From contig NZ_BMXN01000030.1 in assembly GCF_014651775.1 (NCBI RefSeq), positions 1 through 42,446 of the forward strand: 42,446 bases of DNA. Reading direction: 5' to 3'. Positions within the stretch are counted from its first letter, which is position 1. Each line of letters opens with the position of its first letter. This stretch comes from Vreelandella hamiltonii. GTDB lineage: Bacteria; Pseudomonadota; Gammaproteobacteria; Pseudomonadales; Halomonadaceae. Position numbers and translations under genes: made by a program. The notes beneath the pieces are model-generated. The model saw nothing but the letters and a program-made list of their open reading frames with translations. It did no database searches and was not told the origin of the DNA. Shown here one piece after another: positions 25,582 to 34,011 of the stretch.

Positions 25582-26706
25582 TTAGCCTTCCCGGCGAAGG
25601 ATCACACTTCCCGCGCTGTACCCTGCGCCAAACGAACAGATCACCCCGATATCGCCATCCGACAAGTCTTCGCGATGCAGATGGAAGGCGATGATGGACC
25701 CCGCCGAGCTGGTATTGGCATAGCGGTCCAGGATGATCGGTGCCTGCGACACATCGGGCTCCTGGCCCAGCACCTTGCGGGCAATCAGATCGTTCATGTG
25801 GCGATTGGCCTGATGCAACCACATACGCGAAAGGTCCTCACCGCTCAACTCCAGGGAGGCCAGGTGCTCGGTGATCAGCTTGGCGACCAGCGGGCAGACT
25901 TCCTTGAACACTCGCCTTCCCTCTTGCACGAACAGCTTGTCCAGGGCCAGCGGGTCGCTGTCGGTGACTCGATTGAGAAAACCGGCATTGTTACGAATCG
26001 CGTTGGAAAATTGAGTGACCAGGCGTGTCCCCAGAATCGCATAACGCTCCTTGGCCACCGCCACCTCACTGCTTTCCAGTACCATAGCAGTACAAGCATC
26101 GCCGAAAATAAAGTGGCTGTCACGGTCTGTAAAATTCAGATGTGCCGAGCAGATCTCCGGATTGACGATCAACGCACGCTTCACCCGCCCCGCTGCAATC
26201 GCATTGGCCGCGGTCTCCAGCGCAAACGTGGCGGAGCTGCACGCCACGTTCATGTCAAAGCCGTAGCCCGACGTGCCCAGCGCTTGCTGCACTTCCACGG
26301 CCACGGCCGGGTAGGCGCGCTCCAGGTTCGAGCAGGCCACGATGACCAGCTCGATATCCGCCGCCGATACCTTGGCTGACGCCAATGCCTGACGCGCAGC
26401 TTCGGTCGCCATCTCACACTGAATCGACGGCTCGTCGTTGGCACGTTGTGGCAGTTTAGGCCGCATTCGCTCAGGGTCAAGAATCCCGGCGGCATCGAGT
26501 ACGTAACGGCTCTTGATACCCGAGGCCTTCTCGATGAACTCGGTACTCGAATAGGCCAGCGCTGCCCGCTCACCCTGGGCAATGGCCTCGGCATGGCGCG
26601 CGTTCTCGCGATCTACCCATGCATTGAAGGCAGCGACCAGCGCTGCATTATCGACCGCGTGTTCCGGCGTATAGAGTCCTGTTCCGGTAATCACTGCCTG
26701 TGTCAT
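25582..26706 (-). CDS. Beta-ketoacyl-ACP synthase III (FabH2/PA3286-like)
   Basis: A 374-residue thiolase-fold condensing enzyme. The catalytic triad is complete: Cys156 in NVACSSAT, His298 in WLHQANRHM and Asn331 in YANTSSAGS. It is longer than classical FabH (about 317 aa) and has the extra N-terminal segment FNAWVDRENARHAEAIAQGE seen in the Pseudomonas PA3286 group. That group takes medium-chain acyl-CoA from beta-oxidation and condenses it with malonyl-ACP, shunting breakdown products back to synthesis. The ATG at 26706 has a near-perfect AAGGAGGTT. It follows hrpA by 11 bases. The substrate is inferred from family likeness; FadD and a long-chain acyl-CoA dehydrogenase nearby fit this role. 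Confidence 0.88.
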   Translation of the reverse strand: MTQAVITGTGLYTPEHAVDNAALVAAFNAWVDRENARHAEAIAQGERAALAYSSTEFIEKASGIKSRYVLDAAGILDPERMRPKLPQRANDEPSIQCEMATEAARQALASAKVSAADIELVIVACSNLERAYPAVAVEVQQALGTSGYGFDMNVACSSATFALETAANAIAAGRVKRALIVNPEICSAHLNFTDRDSHFIFGDACTAMVLESSEVAVAKERYAILGTRLVTQFSNAIRNNAGFLNRVTDSDPLALDKLFVQEGRRVFKEVCPLVAKLITEHLASLELSGEDLSRMWLHQANRHMNDLIARKVLGQEPDVSQAPIILDRYANTSSAGSIIAFHLHREDLSDGDIGVICSFGAGYSAGSVILRREG

Positions 26707-26717
26707 GCCAACCTCCT

Positions 26718-29700
26718 TCATTGAATGCCTTGCCCGCGGGTGATCTCTTCCCAACGCTTCTCCAGGCGTTTTGCCGATACCGGCATGTGCGTGCCCAACT
26801 GCTGCGCAAACAGCGACACTCTCAATTCCTGTATCCACCAACCGAACGCTACCAGCGTCGGGTCTTCGGCCGCGCCACGGCGCTCGCTCTTGCGCCGTGC
26901 GTCAAAGCGCGCTTCGAGGGCTTGGACATCCTGCATCAGCATTTGGTCCCTGCCCCGCTCTCGGGCGGCCTTTTCCAATCGAATCAAGGCGGCTTCCATG
27001 TAGCGTGGATACTCCGTGAGCCACTCGTCCGCATCACGAATGAAGCCTGGGTAAACCAGCCGCTGCATCTGCGCACTGACATCGCTGTAGACCAGGGCCA
27101 GTGCAAAATTAAGTTTCCCTTTCAGAATCTTGCTGACGGCAAGATGGCCTTTCAGTGCCTCTTCGACACGCCCCAGCACGGTCTCGGCATGGGCCACCAG
27201 TTGAGGTTGGGTCGTTGCCAGTCGCTCGGCCAGCTCACCGGCAGAACGCGGTAGCGGATGCTGTGCCACGACCTGTGTAAATACCGCCAGCAGCAAATCC
27301 TCGACCAGGGCCTGCTTGCTGCCTACCTTGGCGAACAGCAGCGCGCACTTTTCGACCCCAGGTAGCCGTTTGATGGCTTTGACCTGCTCGGGCAGCTTGG
27401 CAATGGCCAGCCGCGCCACCCCTTCCTGATGCGCAAACTGCGCCTTGGCGGGATGATCGAACAGGCTGACCTTGAAGTGCCCGCCCTCAGCGACCAAGGC
27501 CGGGTAGGCTTCCACGCGAATGCCGGCCTGGGTGGTGACACGAGATTCAGGCAGCGGCGATGCGGGCAGCTCTTCCAGCGTGGGTGCCTGGCTGGCCTGC
27601 TCGGCCAGCGCCTGGGCGCCGGCACTGGCGGCTTCCTCGAAGCGCCGCTCCAGGGCACGTACATCACGCCCTTGCCCCAGGGTCTTGCCACCATGATCGA
27701 CCACCCGCACATTCATGCGCAGGTGGGGCGGCAGCAGGTCGAGGCGCCAGTCGTCGGGGTGAACCCGCGTGCCGGTACGCCGCCGGATGAACTCACCAAG
27801 CGCCTCGGTCAGGGGGCGCTCGTCCAGCACCAGCGTTTCCAGGGCGGCATCGACCCAATCGGGGATGGGCACCACCTGGCGGCGCAGGCTTTTGGGCAGC
27901 GACTTGAGTAGCGCAATACACTTCTCGCGCAACAGGCCGGGCACCAGCCAGTCGAGAGCAGTGGCAGGCAGCTGCGGCAGCATCGCCGCGGGCACGGTAA
28001 GGGTGACGCCATCGTCCTCGGCATCCGGGTCGAAGTGATAGCTCACCGGATAGGCCACGCCCGCCAGGGTGAGGTGATCCGGGTACTGCGCCTGGGTCAC
28101 GTCATGGGCATCACGAGCCTTGAGCGCCTCGAGATCGAACTTCAATAGCTCGGGCTGTTGCTGCTCGGCCTGCTTGCGCCAGTGTTCGAAGCCCTTGCCA
28201 TTGACGATGTCCGCCGGGATGCGCTCGTCGTAGAAGGCGAACAGGCTCTCTTCGTCCACCAGTATATCGCGCCGTCGGGCACGATCTTCCAGCGCTTCGA
28301 CCTCTTCGATCAACGCCCGATTATGGGCAAAGAACGCGCCTCGCGTCTGGAATTCGCCTTCGACCAGCGCACGACGAATAAACAGCTCCCGCGACTCCTG
28401 GGGCGCAATGGGGCCATAGTGCACCCGGCGCCGCGCAACGATAGGCAGGCCAAACAGGGTCACCTGCTCGAACGCCACCACCTGGGCGCGCTTCATTTCC
28501 CAGTGGGGCTCGCTGTAGCTGCTTTTGACCAGATGCTGCGCCTGCGGCTCGATCCACTGGGGGTCGATTTTGGCCACGGTGCGTGCAAACAGCTTGGTGG
28601 TTTCGATCAGCTCGAACGCCATGACCCATTTGGGGCTCTTCTTGGCCAACCCGGAGCCGGGATGGATCATGAATTTGCGGTTGCGAGCGCCCAGGTATTC
28701 GCGGTTCTCCAGCAGCGTTCCCAAATTGGACAACAGACCCGACAGCAGCGCCTGGTGCAGCTTGCCAGAAGTTTTACGCCGCGCCTGCTTGGCCTGCTCT
28801 TCGCTTTCGTCTTCATCGCGAGGCAGCGGTGGCGGCACCTCGATATCCATGTCACGCAGTAGCTGACGCAGTTGGCGGAACGTATCGTGCCACTCGCGCA
28901 TGCGCAGATAGTTGATGTAGTGCTCGCGACACCAGCGGCGCAGCTGATTGCCCGAGAGCGCCTCGCGAGCATTCTCGATGCCGTGCCATAGGTTGAGCAA
29001 AGCGACGAAGTCGGAATCCGGGTCGTGCCAGCGCTGATGCGCCTGGTCGGCCGCCTGACGCTTGTCGGCAGGCCGCTCTCGCGGGTCCTGAATGGCCAGC
29101 GCCGAGACCACCACCAGCACGTCGCGCAGGCTGCCCCGTTCGGCCCCTGCCAGCACCATGCGCGCCAGCCTTGGGTCGATGGGCAGTTTGGCCAGCTTAC
29201 GGCCCAGCGGGCTCAACTGATGCTTGTCGTCCACCGCACCCAGCTCGAACAGCAGCCGGAAACCATCCTTGATGAAGCGGCCGTCAGGCGGGTCGACAAA
29301 CGGAAAGTCTTCGATGTGCCCCAGCTTCAGCGCCAGCATGGACAGAATCACCGACGCCAGGTTGGTGCGCTGAATTTCGGGGTCGGTAAACGCCGGGCGA
29401 GCCAGAAAGTCGTCTTCATCATATAGCCGAATGCATACCCCTTCGGCCACACGGCCACAGCGCCCCTTGCGCTGGTTGGCGCTGGCCTGGCTGATGGGCT
29501 CGATGGGCAGCCGCTGGATCTTGGCACGGTAGCTGTAGCGACTGATACGCACCAGGCCCGGGTCGATGACATAGCGAATTCCCGGTACGGTCAGCGAGGT
29601 TTCCGCCACGTTGGTGGCCAGCACGATACGTCGCCCGCGATGGGGGGCGAACACGCGATTTTGCTCTTCGTTGGACAGCCGCGCATAGAGCGGCAAAATG

Positions 29701-30749
29701 TCGGTGCCTTTCAGGTCGGCACGGCGCAGCGTATCGGCGGTTTCCCGAATGTCACGCTCACCGGGCAGAAACACCAGCACGTCCCGGGGGCCGTGGAGCC
29801 AGCCTTTCTGGCGCTCGATGGTCTCGATTTCCTGCACGGCATGAAGAATACCCTCTTGCAGCGTGCGGTCTTCCTCGTCCTCTTCGCTGCGCACCAGCGG
29901 GCGATAAAGGACATCCACCGGGTAGGTACGGCCCGAGACTTCGACCACCGGAGCCGGCGCGTCAGGCGTGCCGAAGTGGGCCGCAAAGCGCTCGACGTCG
30001 ATGGTGGCGGAGGTGATGATCACCTTCAGGTCCGGGCGTTTAGGCAGCAAACGCTTCAGGTAGCCCAGCAGAAAATCGATATTGAGGCTGCGCTCGTGGG
30101 CTTCATCGATGATCAGGGTGTCGTAGCGCAACAGCAGCGGGTCGTGCTGGGTTTCGGCCAGCAGAATCCCGTCGGTCATCAGTTTGACCAGCGTCGTGGG
30201 CGTGCTCTGGTCATTGAACCGTACCTGATAGCCCACCTGCTCACCCAGTGCCACCTCCAGCTCATCGGCAAGCCTGGATGCCACGCTGCGTGCTGCCAGC
30301 CTGCGCGGCTGAGTGTGGCCAATCAGGCCCTGGCGTCCGCGCCCCAGCTCCAGACACATCTTGGGCAACTGGGTGGTTTTACCCGAGCCGGTTTCACCGG
30401 CCACGACCACCACCTGGTGCTCCCGAATGGCCGCCAGAATGTCCTCGCGACGCTCGACGACGGGCAGCTCATCGGGGTAGTTCAAGGCAACACGCAAGGC
30501 TTCCCGCTGGGCCAGCAGCTGCGTGGCCTTTGCCATGTCGCGGCGCAGCTCGTTGACACCACGGTCGACCGGCTTGTTGTCACGCTGCCGTCGCTTCAAG
30601 CCCGACACACGCCGGGCCAGGCGCTCACGGTCGCGAAGCATGACATCACCCAGCGATGCGTCGAGTACCGCCAGCAAAGCAGCAGGATCTTGCGGGGATT
30701 CAGTGCGAGAAGAGTGCGTGTCGGTGGTCACGTTAGGCTCGGTTTCCAT
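26718..30749 (-). CDS. hrpA: HrpA ATP-dependent RNA helicase (DEAH box)
   Basis: A 1343-residue DEAH/RHA helicase, near the E. coli length of 1300. Walker A GETGSGKT is at about residues 118-125, the DEAH box in IIDEAHERS, motif III SATIDVERF, and motif VI QRKGRCGRVAEG. The helicase-associated and OB domains follow, then the long C-terminal region (DUF3418-like) special to bacterial HrpA. It acts on mRNA processing and helps rescue stalled or collided ribosomes. The ATG at 30749 is chosen because the longer frames (30776, 30806) would run through the fadD terminator; its ribosome site is poor (CTGAG). It overlaps nothing and leads into the KAS III gene. Confidence 0.9.
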   Translation of the reverse strand: METEPNVTTDTHSSRTESPQDPAALLAVLDASLGDVMLRDRERLARRVSGLKRRQRDNKPVDRGVNELRRDMAKATQLLAQREALRVALNYPDELPVVERREDILAAIREHQVVVVAGETGSGKTTQLPKMCLELGRGRQGLIGHTQPRRLAARSVASRLADELEVALGEQVGYQVRFNDQSTPTTLVKLMTDGILLAETQHDPLLLRYDTLIIDEAHERSLNIDFLLGYLKRLLPKRPDLKVIITSATIDVERFAAHFGTPDAPAPVVEVSGRTYPVDVLYRPLVRSEEDEEDRTLQEGILHAVQEIETIERQKGWLHGPRDVLVFLPGERDIRETADTLRRADLKGTDILPLYARLSNEEQNRVFAPHRGRRIVLATNVAETSLTVPGIRYVIDPGLVRISRYSYRAKIQRLPIEPISQASANQRKGRCGRVAEGVCIRLYDEDDFLARPAFTDPEIQRTNLASVILSMLALKLGHIEDFPFVDPPDGRFIKDGFRLLFELGAVDDKHQLSPLGRKLAKLPIDPRLARMVLAGAERGSLRDVLVVVSALAIQDPRERPADKRQAADQAHQRWHDPDSDFVALLNLWHGIENAREALSGNQLRRWCREHYINYLRMREWHDTFRQLRQLLRDMDIEVPPPLPRDEDESEEQAKQARRKTSGKLHQALLSGLLSNLGTLLENREYLGARNRKFMIHPGSGLAKKSPKWVMAFELIETTKLFARTVAKIDPQWIEPQAQHLVKSSYSEPHWEMKRAQVVAFEQVTLFGLPIVARRRVHYGPIAPQESRELFIRRALVEGEFQTRGAFFAHNRALIEEVEALEDRARRRDILVDEESLFAFYDERIPADIVNGKGFEHWRKQAEQQQPELLKFDLEALKARDAHDVTQAQYPDHLTLAGVAYPVSYHFDPDAEDDGVTLTVPAAMLPQLPATALDWLVPGLLREKCIALLKSLPKSLRRQVVPIPDWVDAALETLVLDERPLTEALGEFIRRRTGTRVHPDDWRLDLLPPHLRMNVRVVDHGGKTLGQGRDVRALERRFEEAASAGAQALAEQASQAPTLEELPASPLPESRVTTQAGIRVEAYPALVAEGGHFKVSLFDHPAKAQFAHQEGVARLAIAKLPEQVKAIKRLPGVEKCALLFAKVGSKQALVEDLLLAVFTQVVAQHPLPRSAGELAERLATTQPQLVAHAETVLGRVEEALKGHLAVSKILKGKLNFALALVYSDVSAQMQRLVYPGFIRDADEWLTEYPRYMEAALIRLEKAARERGRDQMLMQDVQALEARFDARRKSERRGAAEDPTLVAFGWWIQELRVSLFAQQLGTHMPVSAKRLEKRWEEITRGQGIQ

Positions 30750-30754
30750 CTCAG

Positions 30755-30789
30755 AATAAAACGTCGGCCCACTCATGGAGTGGGCCGAC
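30755..30789 (-). terminator. Rho-independent terminator of fadD
   Basis: A perfect 12-bp stem, GTCGGCCCACTC (30763-30774) and GAGTGGGCCGAC (30778-30789), has a 3-base loop. On the minus strand GTTTTATT follows. It lies 55 bases after the fadD stop and only 6 bases before the chosen hrpA start. Confidence 0.9.
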
Positions 30790-30843
30790 CATTGTACCGC
30801 TTTCAATCACGTGACGCCTAACGCCAGCCAATATGGCAATGTA

Positions 30844-32514
30844 TCAGGCCTTGCTGGCTTCCTGGTCGCGCAGCTGGCGACGCAACACTTTACCTACATT
30901 GGTCTTGGGCAGCTCATCGCGGAATTCAACGTACTTGGGTACTTTGTAAGCGGTCAGCTCCTTTTTGCACCAGGCGCGCAGCGTCTCGGCATCCAGCTGA
31001 CTGTTTTTCGACACGACGAAGAGCTTGATGGCTTCGCCGGCATTTTCATCGGCCACCCCGACGGCAGCCACTTCCAGCACGTCGGGATGCGCGGCCACGA
31101 CGTCTTCCACTTCGTTGGGATAGACGTTGAAACCGGACACCAGAATCATGTCCTTCTTGCGATCGACGATCTTGATATAGCCATCGTCTTGAAGGATGGC
31201 GATGTCACCGGTGTGGAACCAGCCCTGCTCATCGATGGAATTACGCGTTTCGTCTTCACGCTGCCAGTAGCCTTTCATGACCTGAGGCCCTTGCACGCAC
31301 AGCTCCCCTGGCTCACCAAACGGCACGTCGTTGCCCTCGCTGTCCACCACCTTCACCGCCGTACCTGCCACGGGTTTGCCGATGGTGCCCAGTTGAATGG
31401 CGTCGTTGGGGTTGAAGCTGACGATGGGAGAGGTCTCTGTCAGCCCGTAGCCCTCGGCAATCGGGCAGCCGGTGGTCTCTTCCCAGCGCTGAGCGGCTGC
31501 CTTGGTCAAGGCCATGCCGCCGGAAATGGTCAGCTTGAGTTTCGAGAAGTCGAGCTGGCGGAAATCATCACGGTTGCACAGGGCATTGAACAGCGTGTTC
31601 AAACCAATGAAACCGGTGAACGGCAGCCCTTTCAACTCCTTGACGAAGGCTGGCAAGTCACGAGGATTGGTAATCAGCAGCGAGTGGTTGCCGGTTTCCA
31701 TCAGGAACAGGCAGTTAACGGTAAACGTGTAGATGTGGTACACCGGCAGCGGCGCAATGACCAGCTCTTCACCGTCGGTCAGATGCTCGCCAATGGCCGA
31801 GCGAGCTTGCAACATGTTGGCCACCAGGTTGCGGTGCGTCAGCATTGCCCCTTTGGGCATGCCGGTGGTGCCACCGGTGTACTGCAGCGCGGCCAGATCT
31901 TCCTGGGTGCGATCTACCGGGCGATGGGTGAGCGAAGCGCCCTTCTTCAGCGCATCGCGAAAACCAACTGCGCTGGGCAGCGAGTAGGCGGGCACCATTT
32001 TCTTGACGTGCTTGACCACGGCATTGATCAGCCAGCGCTTGGGCACGTCATGCAAGTCCCCCAATTGAGTGACCAGCACGTGCTTGATGTCGGTCTTGTC
32101 CAGCACCTTCTCGAGCTTGTCGGCCATGTTGGCCAGAATCAGGATGGCCTTGGCGTTTGAGTCCTTGAACTGATGAGCCATTTCACGCTCGGTGTAGAGC
32201 GGGTTGGTATTCACCACCACCAGACCAGCACGCAGTGCGCCGAAGACGGCCACCGGGAACTGCAGTACGTTGGGGAGCTGGATGGCGATCCGATCCCCCG
32301 GCTCCAGATCGGTTTCATGCTGCAGCCAGGCGGCGAAATCCGCTGACAAGCGGTCCAGGTCGGCAAAGCTGAGCGTCTTGCCCATGCAGGTAAAGGCTGG
32401 CTTCTGGGCGAAGCGCTTCACTGCCGAATGGAATACATCGGTGACCGAGTCGTACTGCTCCAACCCTTCAAGCGCTGGGCCGCGTAAAATGGGGGTGCTG
32501 GCGTGTTCGCTCAT
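30844..32514 (-). CDS. fadD: Long-chain fatty acid-CoA ligase FadD
   Basis: A 556-residue AMP-forming ligase. The ATP loop is QYTGGTTGMPKGAML at about residues 211-225, the adenylate motif EGYGLTETSP in the middle, the fatty-acyl signature region GWFHTGDIAILQDDGYIKIVDRKKDMI, and the catalytic Lys of PKTNVGKVLRRQLR near the end. It activates long-chain fatty acids at the inner membrane to acyl-CoA, coupled to uptake. The ATG at 32514 has GGAGA upstream. A PsrA-like palindrome lies 117 bases ahead and a strong terminator behind, so it is a single-gene unit, probably induced by fatty acids together with the acyl-CoA dehydrogenase at 461-2266. Confidence 0.95.
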   Translation of the reverse strand: MSEHASTPILRGPALEGLEQYDSVTDVFHSAVKRFAQKPAFTCMGKTLSFADLDRLSADFAAWLQHETDLEPGDRIAIQLPNVLQFPVAVFGALRAGLVVVNTNPLYTEREMAHQFKDSNAKAILILANMADKLEKVLDKTDIKHVLVTQLGDLHDVPKRWLINAVVKHVKKMVPAYSLPSAVGFRDALKKGASLTHRPVDRTQEDLAALQYTGGTTGMPKGAMLTHRNLVANMLQARSAIGEHLTDGEELVIAPLPVYHIYTFTVNCLFLMETGNHSLLITNPRDLPAFVKELKGLPFTGFIGLNTLFNALCNRDDFRQLDFSKLKLTISGGMALTKAAAQRWEETTGCPIAEGYGLTETSPIVSFNPNDAIQLGTIGKPVAGTAVKVVDSEGNDVPFGEPGELCVQGPQVMKGYWQREDETRNSIDEQGWFHTGDIAILQDDGYIKIVDRKKDMILVSGFNVYPNEVEDVVAAHPDVLEVAAVGVADENAGEAIKLFVVSKNSQLDAETLRAWCKKELTAYKVPKYVEFRDELPKTNVGKVLRRQLRDQEASKA

Positions 32515-32630
32515 GGGGAATCTCCGCTATCCGTGTCGATGCTGTACCGACCTTGTTATTGTGGCGAGGCTATCAAGTGGTTCATGAACGCCAACGATAT
32601 ACGACGTCCAGCAGACTGTAAAACGAACGA

Positions 32631-32648
32631 TTGAAACTTGCGTTTCAA
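32631..32648 (-). promoter_or_regulatory. PsrA-like operator upstream of fadD
   Basis: TTGAAAC-ttgc-GTTTCAA has perfect 7-bp arms and fits (G/C)AAAC-N4-GTTT(G/C). It lies 117 bases upstream of fadD. Together with 2316-2335 it marks a small fatty-acid regulon in this window. No psrA gene is present here. Confidence 0.65.
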
Positions 32649-32709
32649 CTTTAGCTTAAAGCCCGTCGACCCTCACCACCGTTCTGGTCATGCCATTTCT
32701 TTAGCATAG

Positions 32710-33495
32710 TCAGGATTTTGGACCATAACGGGCACGGATTTCTCCCCCACGCCATACCAACAGTTCACCTGGCGCCATACGCTGCCAGGCTTCATTGTGG
32801 GTCAGAGGCTCGGTGGCCACCACCGAAACGATATCGTTGGGCGTGGTGTGCTCGACGAAATTGACCGTCATCTCGGCATCCGAGAGCTCCGCCTGCCCAA
32901 ACGGTGCCCGTCGAGTGATGTGCGCCAGTTTGGTAGAACAGTAGCAATAGAGATAGACACCGTCCGAGAGCAGCAGGTTGAACACCCCCAGCCCGCGCAG
33001 CTGTTCGCAGAGCGCATGCAGCCGCTCCCAAAGTGGCTCTGGCGATTCAGGAGGCGAAGGAAAATGGCGCCGCAGCTCGCCCATCAGCCAACAGAAGGCG
33101 TGCTCACTGTCGGTACTGCCCACGGGGGTGTAGAGCCCCAGCGGCAGTTTTTGCCAGTCACTCAGTTGACCGTTATGGGCGTAGCACCAGGGCCGCCCCC
33201 ACATTTCACGGGTAAAAGGGTGCGTATTGGCCAGCCGAACGCCCCCCACGTTGGCCTGACGGATATGGCTGATGACCACGTGCGACTTGATCGGGTAGTC
33301 GCATATCAACCGCGCGATAGGCGAATCCACCGAAGGGTGAGGGTCGCGAAACTCGCGATAACCGCCCTCTTCATAAAACGCAATGCCCCAGCCATCGCGG
33401 TGGGGCCCCGTACCGCCGCCCCGATGCAGAAAACCCGAAAAGCTGAAGCAGATATCCGTGGGTACATTGGCGCTCATACCCATCAACTCACACAT
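32710..33495 (-). CDS. Class II glutamine amidotransferase (YafJ-like)
   Basis: A 261-residue Ntn-hydrolase. After Met removal Cys2 (MCELMGMSAN) would be the nucleophile that takes ammonia from glutamine. GPHRDGWGIAFY, ISHIRQANVGG, NTHPF and YAHNGQL are the family's glutamine-site blocks. No synthetase domain is fused, so the acceptor is unknown; YafJ-type proteins are stand-alone and poorly understood, and some homologues process gamma-glutamyl compounds. ATG at 33495 has GGAGGCG upstream. It lies 28 bases after a small membrane-protein gene and is probably co-transcribed. Confidence 0.85.
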   Translation of the reverse strand: MCELMGMSANVPTDICFSFSGFLHRGGGTGPHRDGWGIAFYEEGGYREFRDPHPSVDSPIARLICDYPIKSHVVISHIRQANVGGVRLANTHPFTREMWGRPWCYAHNGQLSDWQKLPLGLYTPVGSTDSEHAFCWLMGELRRHFPSPPESPEPLWERLHALCEQLRGLGVFNLLLSDGVYLYCYCSTKLAHITRRAPFGQAELSDAEMTVNFVEHTTPNDIVSVVATEPLTHNEAWQRMAPGELLVWRGGEIRARYGPKS

Positions 33496-33523
33496 GAAGA
33501 CGCCTCCCCGGCCAGTTTGGAGA

Positions 33524-33949
33524 TCAACGGATCACCGGCTCACGACGGCGGACAGGCTGAGGCTCTTCGACACTCTGACGGCGTGCAGGGGCTTCTTCGA
33601 CCGGCATCGGACGCCGCCACCACCATAGCGCAATCCCCACGCAGGCGCCCAGCGCAATGCCCAGAATCGCCCACAGCAGGCCATTGCGCAGACCACTGGC
33701 GCTATGTTCGAAAAACGCCACCGCCGCGACCATGGCCGATGGCGCCCAGCCGGTATAGAACTCACCCTCTTCCACCAGCGGCAAGCGGTAATTGGCCGGC
33801 ATCCACATGACGCCCGCCACGCCCCAGGTAATGACAAGACGAGGCAGGCGCGGCAACCAGGCCAACGCAAAATAGATGGCCAGCACGACCAGCAGCGAAA
33901 GTCCGTAATAACTTAGCCACAGCAGTGACATTGAGTCAGCAAACAGCAT
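33524..33949 (-). CDS. Small integral membrane protein, uncharacterised
   Basis: A 141-residue protein not recognised as a named family beyond a likely MFS-unrelated small membrane type. Four hydrophobic stretches are visible (about residues 7-31, 36-50, 70-82 and 90-108), followed by a basic, Pro/Glu-rich cytoplasmic tail (RRPMPVEEAPARRQSVEEPQ). The ATG at 33949 is preferred because AGGGG lies 5 bases upstream; the ATG at 33961 is itself part of that ribosome site. It is first of a two-gene unit with the amidotransferase and divergent from oligopeptidase B across a 62-base gap. Confidence 0.7.
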   Translation of the reverse strand: MLFADSMSLLWLSYYGLSLLVVLAIYFALAWLPRLPRLVITWGVAGVMWMPANYRLPLVEEGEFYTGWAPSAMVAAVAFFEHSASGLRNGLLWAILGIALGACVGIALWWWRRPMPVEEAPARRQSVEEPQPVRRREPVIR

Positions 33950-34011
33950 AATACCCCTCATGTGGGTGGAAGCACCCGACGTTGATTTCCCGTTATGGTA
34001 CCTGTCAATTT

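Noticed and set aside
30763..30789. 12-bp inverted repeat as a mobile or REP element
   Set aside because: It is followed by a T-run in the right direction after fadD and occurs once, so terminator is the simpler call.
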